Part shown: piece by piece, positions 11,050 to 22,290 of the stretch
Layout of the letters: each line of letters begins with the position of its first letter
Numbering within the stretch: position 1 is the stretch's first letter
DNA from: Psococerastis gibbosa
Lineage: Eukaryota; Arthropoda; Insecta; Psocodea; Psocidae
DNA: 64,000 bases
Assembly: GCA_963971405.1 (NCBI GenBank)
Contig: OZ020485.1
Location: 47,365,469-47,429,468 of the forward strand
Direction: 5' to 3'
Program-made: the position numbers and the translations under genes
The notes under the pieces: generated by a model
What the model saw: only the letters and a program-made list of their open reading frames with translations
Databases searched by the model: none
Told to the model about the DNA's origin: nothing

Positions 11050-11288
11050 GATTCGCAGCAACCTGCAGTTTGAGCGAGTTGAACGCTGTGCACCCAATTT
11101 ACTGTTCACCAAAATGCAGAATATAGGTACTTCAGTCAGTTCGGTGTCAGAATGCGGTTGGACCTTCGATTTAGAATGGTGAAATATTAGGTGTTCCCAA
11201 TCGGTCTATATGGTATGGACGTTGTTATAAGATATGAAGAATAGTATCAGTGCATTTGAAACGTGGATACATAGATGACTACTGCATA
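11050..11288 (+). mobile_element. LINE family B fragment, left of the hAT insertion
   Basis: CACCAAAATGCAGAATATAG, TGCGGTTGGACCTTCGATTT and AGTGCATTTGAAACGTGGAT parallel 2433-2620. It encodes the RT region before the GHVM block. The LINE continues at 15125 beyond the hAT transposon. Confidence 0.7.
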
Positions 11289-14200
11289 CAGTGCCGGGTT
11301 TGGCTATGGGGCACTGTGGGCCCGGGCCCCAGGGCCCCCACAAAAATGGGGCCCCCACAAAACGAAAAAATACAAATAAAAAATTGAAAAAATTAAAAAA
11401 AATCAAAACAGATAACTTTTTAAATTTTCGCGGGAAATTCGAACGCATCGTGGCATTAATGACTCATTTTTGATAAAAATTTAACAAAAAATGAAGTATG
11501 TCCACTCCTGCTCTGAAACCACGATTGTTTTGCTTCATTAAATACAAATTGAAAATTTGAAATCAAATTTCTAAATTGAAACTACTTTTATCAGCACTTT
11601 CTGGTTGGTATATTGTTAAGGTAAGTAGCATAAGTTAATTCTTATATTAGAGGCGGAAGTACCTAATAGTTGTTCTTTATAAGATAAGGTCCTTATTTTT
11701 CGTATTCTGCGCCCATTTACCACAATTCACAGAACGCATCAAAACTTTGTAAGCCTATTAATTTTAATACGAAATGTGCCCAGCCACGTGGTCGCCACAA
11801 AATCGAGCACGTTATAAATATAAAATTCATTGGTCTAAAATGTTATATGTCATAAAATGTTATATTATAAGACGCATGATTCGGAATTTTGAGATGTTTT
11901 ATACAAAAGGGGATAAAAAATAAAATGTATTCGATTTTGTGGTGACCACGTGGCTGCACATTTCATCTTAAGTAGGGCAATAGGAACAAGTGGACTAGAT
12001 AATTAGGCTCTGGCTAGTGAGTTCTGAAAAAACTAATTTATTACAATTTTTATTTTTGATTCCGTAGTGAAATAATGGATCGTCACAAGGGAAAACGCGA
12101 ATATGCAAGCGGCAGTGAAAAGCGGAAAATCGCAGCAGATAAAGAAAACAAAATTCAAGATGTTTTATCTAAAACGCGCCGTATAACGGATTTTGTAACA
12201 AAAATAGAGACGGGTCCATCTACTCCTAGTTCTACTTCTAATTTTGTTGAAATGATGAGTGGTGATTCTGATTTTCCTGCATCTTCTCAAGTTATTGCTA
12301 GCCCTACCCAAGAGGTAAGAGTTTGACTTTAATTACTTAATTAAGGTGACCGCAATCAAAAATTACCGACCCCACTCACCCCAGTAATTCTTATGGAATT
12401 AAAAATGGGGGACTCCTGTTAATTTACTGTATGAATTAAACCTACCTAAACTTGAGTCGGCCATGCCGAAAGGATTGTTTACAAAATTAATTACAACTGT
12501 AATTGTTTTACTTGTAGGCAGTAATTGATAACAATGACGAATCCGAAAATACTGCTGATGATGGATTTTGCAAAGAAAATGACGTGGGATTGTGGCCAGC
12601 AGTTCTTAGTCAACAACACATCGACTATTGGATCAAGAAAGGAAATTTGGAAACTCAGCATTGTAATGAAGATATTTTGAAAGAAAAAAGCTTGGGACAA
12701 GTAGATGCAGTGAAAAGAAGAAAATGCCATGCAAGTTTATTCCTTCGTCAAACTCAGGCAGGCAAGTCTATAAGCCGCTCTTGGTTATGTTTTTCACCTA
12801 GTACGGGGAAGCTATACTGCTTTTATTGTAAATTGCTCTGCAAATCAGCAAATCAGTTTTCAACTGAAGGGTTTGCTGACTGGAAGCATGCGTCTGAGCG
12901 TTTGAAAAGACATGAAACTACCGTAACGCATTTGCAAATAGTTTGCCAATTTAAGCATCTCTCAAACGAGGCAATGCGTATTGATCGTGAGTTGGCCACA
13001 CAAGTGAAGGAGAGCATTGCTTATTGGCGAAACGTTCTAAACAGATTGATTTCCGTCATAATATTTCTTTCTGGACGAGGACTTGCCTTTCGAGGGGACA
13101 ACGAAATTTTGGGATCAACCAAAAATGGCAATTATTTGGGAGTCCTTGAGCTAATTGCACAATATGATCCGTTTTTAGTAGGCCACTTAGAGAAGCATGG
13201 AAATCGTGGCAGTGGTAGTGGCGGCGTTAACTACCTATCTGCCCACATTTGCGAAGAATTAATTGCGCTGATGTCCACCAAAGTTAGCGATGAAATAATT
13301 AAACGCTTAAAAGCCTGCAAATATTATTCGGTTTCGGTAGATTCAACAACTGACGAAGGCCATATAGATCAAATGACTGTGATTGTCAGGTATCTAGAAG
13401 AAAGCACACCAAAGGAAAGATTTCTTAGTTTTATGCCAAACCAAGGCCATAAAGCTAAAGAATTATTTGATGGCCTCAACAAAGTTTTAAAAAAGTTCGG
13501 CCTGGATTTGAAAGATATTCGTGGGCAGTCGTATGACAATGCTTCCGCTATGAGTGGAGAATATAGTGGTCTACGCACTTTGGTGCTAAATGAGAATCCT
13601 TTGGCTTTATGGGTTCCATGTTTCAATCATTCCCTCAACTTAGTGGGCACAAAAGCGATGGACTCCTGCTCCCAATCGAAATTATTTTTTAGCTTTCTTG
13701 AGCAAATTTATGTATTTTTTACAAGTTCCACAGCTCGGTTCAACGTCCTTTCAAATGTTCTAAAAAGTGCTGCGAAGAAGTATGGCCACAACATACCAGT
13801 GCCCAAAAGAATCAGTTTAACCCGGTGGTCCTCAAGAGCGGAAGCTACTAATAGCCTAGTTTTGGGCTATAACGAAATACGAGAAGTCCTTAAAGATCTC
13901 TCCGAAGAAGATGTCCAAGCAAGTGGACTCTATTTGCAAATTACCACGTTGGAGATAGCAATTTACGCTGTTCTTTGGAACGATATACTGGCAAGGGTGA
14001 ATGCAGTAAACATCAATCTCCAGAATCCAAGAATCGACATTAATACTTCGATCAGTGTGATGGAGTCCCTTAAGATCTTCATTGGGGAATTTAGGGATTC
14101 TTTCCAAGAATATGAGAAAAAGGGTGTTGAATTGTGTGGGCACAATTCTTATAAATCGGAAACTTTGCGGAAGCGGATCCGAAATGTGAGGCTAAATCCT

Positions 14201-15116
14201 TTGGATTATGGGAAAACTGAGGAAGCTGAATTCAGTCATAGCGAGAAATTCCGAATCGAAAGTTTCATTCCCATAATTGACCAGTTTATGCAATCATTGG
14301 ATCGGAGAATTTCAGCATATGAAGACATAAATAGGAAATTTGGATTTTTACAATATTTAGAAAAAATAAGCCCTGATGATTTGAAAACTAGGGCAGAGAA
14401 CCTGGTGAGTTGTTACACAGGTGACTTGGACGGTAACTTGTACTTCGAGCTAGTACAGTTTCGTGAGTTTGTGAAATTATTTGTGATAGATGATGCACAA
14501 AAAAACAATATAATCGAAGAAAAACGTATCAGTTTTGAACGGTTCATGTACAATTTGATTTTAGAAAGAGGAGTAGCTGATAGCTTTCCCAATGTAGAAG
14601 TACTTTTGAAGATGTACTTAGTTATAATGAGTGGCAACATAAGCAGCGAGCGATCTTTTTCCGTACTAAAACACATAAAAAATCCTCGTCGCACCAGTTC
14701 TTCTGAAGCTCGGCTTAGCCATCTTTCAATGCTGAATATAAATCACGACATAGTGGCAGCGTTAAATTATGACGATATAATTGACAGTTTTGCTGTAATA
14801 AAGAGTCGAAGAGTGCATCTTTAAATAAATTAAAATTTTGTGTTTATAATTAGGTACCTATTAATTTATTCCTTTTAAAAATACACCGCAGTGTCTACAG
14901 CTTTAGTTGAGTAGCCCTTAGGCTTGTATTGTACTATTGACTTGACTTTATATTACTAAGAATCGCTTTTCTTTTTTATAATGATTTTGCAACCTGTGTC
15001 ACCATTTTATAATTTATTGTGGGATATTCGTCTAAGGGGATTAGAAATTTCTCCCCGAGAAAGGGCCCCCACATAATTCGGGCCCACGGGCCCCCACAAG
15101 CCCAAACCCGGCACTG
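11289..15116 (+). mobile_element. Complete hAT transposon (3828 bp, 8-bp TSD)
   Basis: The element begins CAGTGCCGGGTTTGG and ends CCAAACCCGGCACTG, a perfect 15-bp terminal inverted repeat. The target sequence ACTGCATA is duplicated exactly at 11281-11288 and 15117-15124; 8-bp duplications are the hallmark of hAT transposition. GGGCCCCCACA recurs in the same orientation near both ends (from 11332 and 11350; near 15063 and 15088), plausible transposase-binding repeats. It carries one spliced transposase gene (12075-14824). The host LINE is interrupted cleanly and resumes after the duplication. Intact ends, exact TSD and open coding sequence argue for a young, potentially active copy. Confidence 0.93.
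12075..14824 (+). CDS. hAT transposase, ZMYM1-like/TTF zinc finger type (2 exons)
   Basis: Join 12075-12314 and 12518-14824; the 203-bp intron has GTAAGA...TTGTAG borders in phase 0, giving about 848 residues. The N-terminus is charged and serine-rich. Residues ~160-230 form a TTF-type zinc finger (RSWLCFSPSTGKLYCFYCK, then WKHASERLKRHE). Next come a DUF4371-like region and the RNase H-like catalytic core: D355 in SVSVDSTTDEG, D420 in GQSYDNASAMSG, the CxxH-type PCFNHSLNL, then E791 in NISSERSFSVLKHIK within the hAT dimerisation domain. Its expected role is to bind the element's ends in the nucleus and catalyse cut-and-paste transposition. Domains and length fit hAT proteins often annotated as zinc finger MYM-type 1-like. 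No stops or frameshifts. An AATAAA overlaps the stop (14824-14829). Splicing is inferred from sequence. Confidence 0.92.
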
Positions 15117-15124
15117 ACTGCATA

Positions 15125-15395
15125 TATCCTGGAGGGTTCGTGTCCCTAATGCTGAGGCGAATTGATAAAGGAGCCAAGTAGCTGCTGACGGTTAAGAAAC
15201 GGAAACTAACATATTTGGGCCATGTGATGAAGAACGAAAAGTATTGCCTTCCGCATGTAATAATCCATGGGATGATAGAAAGACTGAGGGCTCCTGGCAG
15301 AAGAAGAACATCCAGGTTGAGAAACCTGTGGCAGTGGTTTGGCAAGATCACGACTTCTGTAATCGCCAATCTTAGATAGAAGAGGCATTGGAAGA
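15125..15395 (+). mobile_element. LINE family B 3' end, right of the hAT insertion
   Basis: Continues the LINE from 11288. Conceptual blocks LTVKKRKLTYLGHVM, RAPGRRRTSRLRNLW and WFGKITTS lead to ATCGCCAATCTTAGATAGAA at the 3' end. The same end block recurs at 41665-41715 and 49960. It is interrupted and decayed. Confidence 0.75.
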
Positions 15396-15452
15396 AGATG
15401 AAGCACCCAATTTACAGCTGTATCTAAATGGCCATGAACGGATGCGTACCAG

Positions 15453-15637
15453 ATCACTGCGACCAGGAAACTGGGAACGGAACACTGTGACTGGGACACT
15501 GTGGCCGGAACACTGTGACCGGAACACTGTGACCGGGATACTGAGGCCGGAACACTGTGACCGGGACACTGAGGCCGGAACACTGTGACCGGGATACTGC
15601 TACCAGGACATTGCGACCAGGACACTGCGAACTGGAC
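15453..15637. repeat. GC-rich minisatellite, ~14-bp unit
   Basis: Degenerate tandem copies of GAACACTGTGACCG (variants with GGGACACTGAGGCC), about a dozen units. It gives repetitive open frames on both strands (for example NTVTG on plus), which are by-products and not genes. Confidence 0.85.
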
Positions 15638-15639
15638 GG

Positions 15640-16374
15640 CAATGGGCTCGCTGGCAAACGCTGACAAAAAGCTGGCTGCAACAGGCCGCAAGAAGTTAAA
15701 GGCTGCTAGGGCTACTAAACCACCGCTCTCATGAATATCCTTGTTGAAACAGGACGCTGTGGGAACACATTGAATCATTTGAATCTATATGTACCGTAAG
15801 GCTAAAGCTACAGTTGCATGTGTTGAAGAGGCAGTAGCAACGTCAAGTCATAAAAATAATTTTGACATGTGTGCAAGAGATGGCTGCTGAAGTACAATAG
15901 CGGAAATCAGCACATATAGGGGAGCTTTATTAAGTGAAGAGGAAAACCGCGGGGCACGGGGGAGGGAAACTTTGGGGAGTTCTTGGAAGTCTCTTGATCA
16001 ACGCACGGCATTTCCTCTTTAAACAGTCAAAGAGTGATGTGTGCTATGTGGGGGGCGGGGGGGGCGTACCTGGGGACAAGCTCGATATTGGGTTTGTTGA
16101 GAGGGTTTTGCCCCCTCGGGGGGACGCCTCTTCATCAGCAGATATACAGAATTGTCCCCAGTTCTCCCCGTAGTCTCTAATTCTGTCACTGACAAGAGGG
16201 TTGGCAGTGGGAATTTTTTCGAAGAGAAGGCTTCCTTAGTCGCTTTATGAATTTTTGCGACTTGTTCCAATACTTGCAGTAAAGTCGAGCTAACACCTGT
16301 TACAAAGTCAATGGCAAGCGTGTCTAAGCTTGACCACTGGCACCTGCATTTGGTATGGGCTAAATAATTAAATA
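15640..16374. other. Unassigned
   Basis: Short overlapping frames at 15934-16173 (+) and 16019-16270 (-) have no domain I recognise. A G-rich patch lies near 16050-16070. Confidence 0.35.
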
Positions 16375-16441
16375 GTGACTTTTATTCTATTACTAAGTCA
16401 ACCTAGCGGAGTTAGGGTTATAAAGCCCTCTCTTTCCTCAG
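16375..16441 (-). mobile_element. SINE family 1 fragment
   Basis: TATTACTAAGTCAACCTAGC and GGAGTTAGGGTTATAAAGCC match the 3' half of family 1 on the minus strand. The tRNA-like head is absent. Confidence 0.6.
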
Positions 16442-16491
16442 ACAAATTTCAAGTGCTTTTCCTGATATTTTTGACAACTTTACGATTGATA

Positions 16492-16665
16492 CAGTGCCGG
16501 GCATGGCTATGGGGCCAGGACGGTCATGCCCCAAGGCCCCCACAAAAAAGGAGGTCCCCACAAAAAACCTCAAAATACCAAATCGAAATCGATTAAAAAA
16601 CCAAAACAAATAAATAGATTTGTCAATATATTTGGCGGGAAATTGTCGTGACATTAATGATTAAT
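16492..16665 (+). mobile_element. Solo left end of a related hAT element
   Basis: CAGTGCCGGGCATGGCTATG..., the GGCCCCCACAAAAAA and GTCCCCACAAAAAA repeats, then TTGGCGGGAAATTGTCGTG correspond in order to 11289-11465. No transposase or right end follows, so it is a truncated relative. Confidence 0.7.
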
Positions 16666-17347
16666 GGCCTTGCTCTATTCTATTCTATTTTTCATCCTAT
16701 GTCTCTCTATTATAAATGATCATATCTTTGCAGTCGTGACACGTGGAATTGATTAAATTACTCAAAAATATCCCGACCTCCTTTGTTTACAACATATTTG
16801 GACATTTCCGCCTTTAGGATTGGATTTTTAGCGTGGAGAAGCCCGTAGTCCATAAATCTGTCCTTTTTGGAACGGAAATTAGTGATTTGTCAAGTTTCTC
16901 GGCGTGTGAGAGGCTACATCGCGATAATTGGCAATGAATTACGTTGGGGTGTGATTTGGTTTTGGCACTCGTCCACAGGAGGCGGTTTTGCTCTAGTTGG
17001 CACAATTGTCTCAACAGGTCGATTTGCCATTTTAAAGGGATCCCTTCCGGCCCGCCATTACCGGAAGTAGGATCTTCCGCCTGATTTATTGGCGCAAATG
17101 CTATACGCCATTTAAATGAAAATTAATGGGAATATTTGTCGTAAGGATGTAAGGAAGGTTCTACGCAGCTGATCTGCTGCGTGATCAGTCGTAACTTAAG
17201 ACGCGTTTTACCTACAAAGAAATAAAGAAATAGAGAAAATTGCTTTATTTTCCATAGAGACTTATGTGCGAATTTTGGGCCTTTCACCCCACTCTTACAA
17301 TTAACCCAATTAACCAACAAAGGTGACTGAAGAGTTTTTTTCATAGG
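16666..17347. other. Unassigned
   Basis: No gene or repeat recognised; the short frames on both strands at 16814-17070 are unremarkable. Confidence 0.35.
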
Positions 17348-17722
17348 TCAACACCGGTCGGCCTTAACTTCTTCATCTTCTTCTTCCTCAATGCCACGTG
17401 CCCGGACCCATTTCCTGAACTCGCCCTGGTCGAACGCTAACGCCTTGAGCTCGGCCATTGTTTTCCTTTTTGCTCTGGCAAATTTTTCAATCCTTTCCTC
17501 GAGGGTCGTTCTCGGTCGGTCGATGGGTCTTCGTCCTTGTGGCCTTTCTTCCGCCAACCTCCGGGTGGTCCTGTTCTCGTCCATCCTTTGGACGTGGCCG
17601 AACCATTGCAGCTGGTTGTTCTCCATTCTTCTCTCTATGGAATCCACTTGCAGGTCTTGTCTGATGCGGTCATTTCGAATTCGGTCCCACCTTGTTCGAC
17701 CAGCAATCCGTCTGTCGGTCTT
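17348..17722 (-). mobile_element. Non-LTR retrotransposon ORF2 C-terminus, open frame
   Basis: The reverse strand is open from about 17722 down to 17348. It reads ...RIRNDRIRQDLQVDSIERRM, then QLQWFGHVQRMDENR, GRRPIDRPRTTLEERIEKFA, and ends in an acidic stretch. GHVQRM followed by a GRRP..R block is the conserved end of many LINE ORF2 proteins. It is a different family from B. The frame is intact over about 120 residues, but no RT core remains, so it is a 5'-truncated insertion. Confidence 0.75.
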
Positions 17723-17755
17723 AAGTTAAATTAAATTAGATTGAATAATGACGTT

Positions 17756-17911
17756 TTGTTGTATTACTAAGCCTACCTAGCGGTTTAAGTGGCTATATAG
17801 CCCTCTCTTACACTCAACTAGGAACTAGGACCGCCCTCTAACTTGAGAAGAACTCGAACCAACAGCCTTTCGGGGGAAAGTCAGAGTCCGTTCCACTACT
17901 CTGCATTCCTT
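17756..17911 (-). mobile_element. SINE family 1 copy
   Basis: GTATTACTAAGCCTACCTAG, TAGCCCTCTCTTACACTCAA, a degenerate B box (GAACTCGAACCAACAG) and GGAAAGTCAGAGTCCGTTCC on the plus strand. Confidence 0.7.
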
Positions 17912-18129
17912 TACAGTAGACTATGGCATATTGTGAGCCTGTTCGCCTCCTTTTTCTAATTTGAGGTTTCGCATTGTATCCCTCTAGTTACACCTTCCCT
18001 TATTAGCGAGGTAGCTGCTGTTGTAGCCCCTGGCCTAAGTCCTGTTTTGTTACGCTATAACAGCATAGGCACTCAGCACAACCGTCGCAAAAACTAACCA
18101 ACACCTACGAGACCAGCAAATATCTGCAC

Positions 18130-18300
18130 ATTCATACAGGTTTCTTCTTCTTCTCCAAATGCCTTTTCTATCAAATATTGGCGATCATCATGGCAATTTG
18201 GACCTTGGAGACTGCTGCTCTGAAAAGGGAAGTCGTGCTTTTGCCAAACCATTGCCTCAGGTTCTTCTTCTGCATGGAGCCTCCAGGTTATATTGTCATC
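18130..18300 (-). mobile_element. LINE family B 3' end
   Basis: The reverse strand reads through CCTGGAGGCTCCATGCAGAA, AGAACCTGAGGCAATGGTTT and ATTGCCATGATGATCGCCAA to an AGAAGAAGAA tail, matching 15300-15390. A one-base shift is visible within the GRRR block. Confidence 0.65.
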
Positions 18301-18464
18301 TGCCACAAGGCAACCCATCAACTTCGCAAAAAGCCGCAACAGGCCAACGACTGAACGAATTTTAGTGATACGGTTGGTTTTTAATTTCCTGAACCTTCCT
18401 CAGGCCCGAAAACCAGCTATATATTGCAGTATTATATAACACTGACATCAAACTAACTTGGGAT

Positions 18465-18600
18465 GAAGTTATAACGAAATTAGACGATATAGAAAAACTG
18501 GACTTGGCGGGATTCCAATCCACGATCTACGCCTATCCGGAGTATCGTCTTCATTCGAAGCCACACGCCACAAGCTACGATAGACCAATGGACAAGCTGA
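18465..18600 (-). repeat. tRNA-like SINE head, decayed
   Basis: AAATTAGACGATATAGAAAA, GACTTGGCGGGATTCCAATC and ATCTACGCCTATCCGGAGTA parallel 51195-51290, where a B box and A box are clearer on the minus strand. Confidence 0.45.
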
Positions 18601-20719
18601 GATATGCTTGCGATTGACACAAAGTCGCAAGCGTGAGTGTTACTTAACCCTGTTCGGAAACGTTTCTCATTGACAGATAGCCAAACATTCTATCGCACCT
18701 ATCTCGAACTCTCTCACACTATACAATGGATCGCAATAACGATTGAATTAATTAATTTATAATCTCATTTCTTAAGATCCTGGGAAACCCCGTCTAAGTT
18801 AATAACTTGATCTTCCTGATCGTGTTGACCCCAAGTTTAATAAGGCATATTTAGTTCAGCGAAAAATTTAACCCCGTCGATCAATGTCAGCCTTCATCGT
18901 AAATTCATTAAAACTCCACCCTACAGCAACCCCCCCCCCCGGGTTTCTTGGGGGCCTAACCCTTAGCACTCCCTCCCCCCCGCCCCCCTCTTCGTCAGCT
19001 CTCCTGACTCCTTCCTAATCAGTTTTGTCATCCCTCCAAGCCAATTTCTATTATTCAAGTCGCGAAGCCGCTTATGCAGGGGGTGAGTTTTGTTCTATTA
19101 AGAGACGATTGGACACCCCCTCACAGCCCAATTTTGGAAGGGAATCTAATTACACAGGAAATATCAATCGTAGAAACCATAGAAACATATTATTGTAAAG
19201 CAGACGAAGTTTTAGTAGTGATAAAAATAACCATTTTAAGCATTTTGGGAAGAGTTCAGAGCACGCACGGGGGGGGGGGGGGAGACTGAACATGGAAGAA
19301 CATGGAAGAGGCTGCAGGGGAAGTTCATCGCTTCAGGTACCCTAGTAACCACGAAAAATGGCACATGCCAGTAGAAAGTGTAAACAAAAAAATCACTACA
19401 TAAAGGTACATTGCAGTGTAATATGGTACGGATATAAAATTAACTTTGGTTAAAGAGATGGTAACCGTAACTTCATCGTTACATCCGAAATTGGAGGATA
19501 TTGCAATGTATTCAATATAGCATGGGATAAAGTAAGCACAGAGACCTGTTCGATTAGATAGTTGTGTAGCTGTGCTAACCTGCTAACCTGCCTAGTAATA
19601 CGAATCTTGTCAATAAAAGCAAAAGTAGCTGCTCGACAACACTCCCCCCAGTCATCTCAGTTTTGTACAACGCTCCACCACGGACTCCCAACTCGCGAAG
19701 GTCAGTTTCCAACTCATTCTTCCAGCATTTTTGCAATGGTAACATAATGTAATAATGCAAATCATAATTCATAGAAGAACACTTCTTCCACATTATGACA
19801 TCTCATTTATGGCTGTAAAATAAATAATTCAATCGAAATTTGACTTTGTACCAATACAAACAGTGGGTGGCTCCATTTGCAAGGCGTTTCGCAGTGACTC
19901 GCGAGAAATTTTCCTCACATCTTGCTGCAAAAGCAAATGCCGGCAGAGAAATTTTCCATTGGGGGCAAACGGAGAAAAAGAAAGAAAGGACTTAGTGCTA
20001 TTTTATATAACTCGAAAAAGCTAGCGAAGGTTATATTTTATATTGCATTTAGAATTTCCCTACAAAACTTTATTTATTGCAGTGCGCAAAGGTGTCGCTC
20101 AGGTTTCCCCTCAAATGAAAATTTCCTCCACAACAGCGGTCCCCTATGTAACATCCTCCTTGTCTCGGGTGGTAGCTAAAATTTTGAAACAGAGTACTTT
20201 TCCCCGTGAACAAGACAATAAAGCATTGTTAGGGAAAGGAGCTGTGAAGATGGAAATAAAACTCTTTACGCGGGGTAGTAGAAATGTCTTAAGAGGGTGC
20301 TGAGAATTTTTTCAATGGCTCTGCAGAGTACCATTTCCAGCAGCGAGTGCTATGAAACTTAATAAATATATGTGGTTTTGTGAATGGAGTGTTGCCTGAG
20401 CAACAGCAACATGCTGTATTCCCGTAACAATAAGTCCAGTAGAGATTTAATTACCAATACCTGCCAGGCGGGGCGAAGGAGGCTTCCGCGCTTCAGGCCT
20501 CGCGCTCTAATCAGTTGCGGAACTACTATGGTGCGAATCCCTAGACTTACATACTATACTGTATGTATCTTCTTTAAATATAGTAATGAAAATATTTACA
20601 AATTAAAGCAGTCTTTTACTAAACAAAATGGTAAAAAATATTAAAATTAATGCAGCATTTGAATTTGAATTTTGCCGGCTTAGCGAGCATCTATATAATT
20701 TATGTATGCTTCTGTATGT
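18601..20719. other. Unassigned; C/G tracts
   Basis: C12 near 18930, mixed C/G around 18965-18990 and G14 at 19269-19282. Short frames at 19074-19289 and 19922-20303 lack recognisable domains. No host gene recognised. Confidence 0.35.
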
Positions 20720-20782
20720 GCTTCTGTGGGCCCATAATGTCTTATCTTGCACCGGGGCCCACGAATTTTAGTTACTCCACTG
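20720..20782 (-). mobile_element. Possible hAT-type terminal fragment
   Basis: The reverse strand starts CAGTGGAGTAACTAAAATTC then GTGGGCCCCGGTGCAAG. CAGTGG..GTAACTA plus a GGGCCC patch is a common hAT-end pattern. No partner end or target duplication found. Confidence 0.35.
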
Positions 20783-20823
20783 GCGCTCTTGTAATCCTAT
20801 AGCACATGTTCTAACTATGTAAA

Positions 20824-21045
20824 GTCAGGACATGTAGAGTGGTGGTACGGACTCTCACTTTCACCCGAAATGTTGTTGGTTCGAGTCCTACACTTTCTAC
20901 ATTTTCTGGCCATGCTTCGGAGGGCATGTAAAGCAGGCGGTCCCGGGCTTTCTTGGTTGAGTGTAAGAGAGGGCTTTAAAGCCCTAATTCCGCTAGGTTG
21001 GCTTAGTAATAGAACAAAAAAGTCTTTATTTATTTATTTATTTAT
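20824..21045 (+). mobile_element. tRNA-derived SINE (family 1), near full length
   Basis: GTCAGGACATGTAGAGTGGT (A-box region), GGTTCGAGTCC B box (20879-20889), CATGCTTCGGAGGGCATGTA, GTGTAAGAGAGGGCTTTAAA, CTAGGTTGGCTTAGTAATAG and a (TTTA)n tail. It serves as a reference copy for the family. Confidence 0.8.
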
Positions 21046-21599
21046 GTAATATATGAAGAAACCCACTATTTCACAACTATGTTTTCAAACATTTTCCCCA
21101 GGGGCTGACCACAGGCCCCCTGTTTTCTTTTTAATATGAATGAGTCGGCCTGTAAAATCTATCTCTTACTGCTTTCAAAATGCACAAGCTCCCACTATTT
21201 CTAAGTATATATTCCAAGCATTTCCCAGGGGAGAGACGTTTGGAGTAATGGCAATCTAAACTTTCTAAACCGTTGAGTGACTTCACTTAGTGAAAAATTT
21301 TATTCCAACTTTGTGCAATATGTTACCCGAAAGAGACATTAATTCTCACTTTAAAAATGTGTTTCGTGTACAACAGGCCACATTGGGTCTTCTGTCATTT
21401 TTTTTCTACGTCGTTACCCCACAACGTACAGTGGGCGCATATATTTAACACAATTGCGGTACAGTTCAATTTTTCAAGTGTCCAACAACCCTTTCGGGTT
21501 TGTCTGGTGCAGTTATTATTTTTTTTCGCAAAACTAGCTACCGTCTTGGGAAGCTTAACTTTTTAAATACTTAGTAAAAGAAGACAAGTGCCGTTATGA
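21046..21599. other. Unassigned
   Basis: AT-rich; the frame at 21357-21566 has no recognisable domain. Confidence 0.35.
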
Positions 21600-21835
21600 T
21601 AATATTAATTATATACATACAGACAGACATACAGACAGACATACTACAGACAGACATACAGACAGACATACAGACTGACATACTACAGACAGATATACAG
21701 ACAGACATTTCGTAAAAACTACTTTTTTGGGTTCCTCGTACCTCAAAACGTGTAAACCCGTATAAACCTCGGAATCAAAAATGTCGACCGTCACAAAGGT
21801 TTCCTTATACTACGTATAAATTGGAAAGCAATAAT
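21600..21835 (-). mobile_element. GTCT-repeat element, partial
   Basis: (CAGACAGACATA)n at 21619-21710, then CATTTCGTAAAAACTACTTT and TTCCTTATACTACGTATAAA with the terminal TTGGAAAGCAATAATATT. This is one end plus the tandem block of the family. Confidence 0.65.
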
Positions 21836-21836
21836 A

Positions 21837-22055
21837 TTACCTCAATAGCCGGACAGTTTAAATGGTTTTTACATCTTGCCAGACACATTGAAAGTCCCCT
21901 GTAGGTGCGAGCGCACTCGACTATATAAAGCGCCCTACCTCAAATCACTCGCACCCGTTTCATTGTATTGTTACCTCGCGTTCGCACTTATGGCGAACTT
22001 TCAATGTGTCTGGCAAGATGTAAAAACCATTTAAACTGTCCGGCTATTGACGTAA
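21837..22055. mobile_element. 219-bp foldback element with 53-bp perfect arms
   Basis: 21843-21895 (CAATAGCCGGACAGTTTAAA... ) is the exact reverse complement of 21997-22049. The similarity extends a few more bases with one mismatch (TTACCT versus TTACGT). The 101-bp centre has TATATAAA near 21935. No target duplication was identified. No coding capacity. Confidence 0.75.
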
Positions 22056-22147
22056 CATTTTATCATAAGTCCCCAAGTAACATAAGTAAAATTTAGCTTT
22101 TATACTATGACAAAAGTATAATGACTTATAATTAATTAAAGTTTAGG

Positions 22148-22290
22148 GGTGTCTGGCAGGGGGTAGCAACCATCATAAGTGTCCGGCAATGAAGTACGAG
22201 ATTTCTAAAGTTATCCCTAGTAGTATTTGTAGTAGTAGTAGTAGTCGGGACCCAGGCCGCAATTTGGGCCCATAGGTCCCCCAAAGTTAT
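22148..22290. repeat. Related motif and SINE-2 remnant
   Basis: GTGTCTGGCAGGGGGTAGCA and GTGTCCGGCAATGAAG echo the arms of the foldback element. 22225-22280, (GTA)n then AATTTGGGCCCATAGG, resembles the reversed end of SINE family 2. Confidence 0.35.

Noticed and set aside
15206-15778. 190-codon reverse-strand frame
   Set aside because: It covers the 14-bp minisatellite and the antisense of a LINE end; the repetitive residues come from the tandem array.
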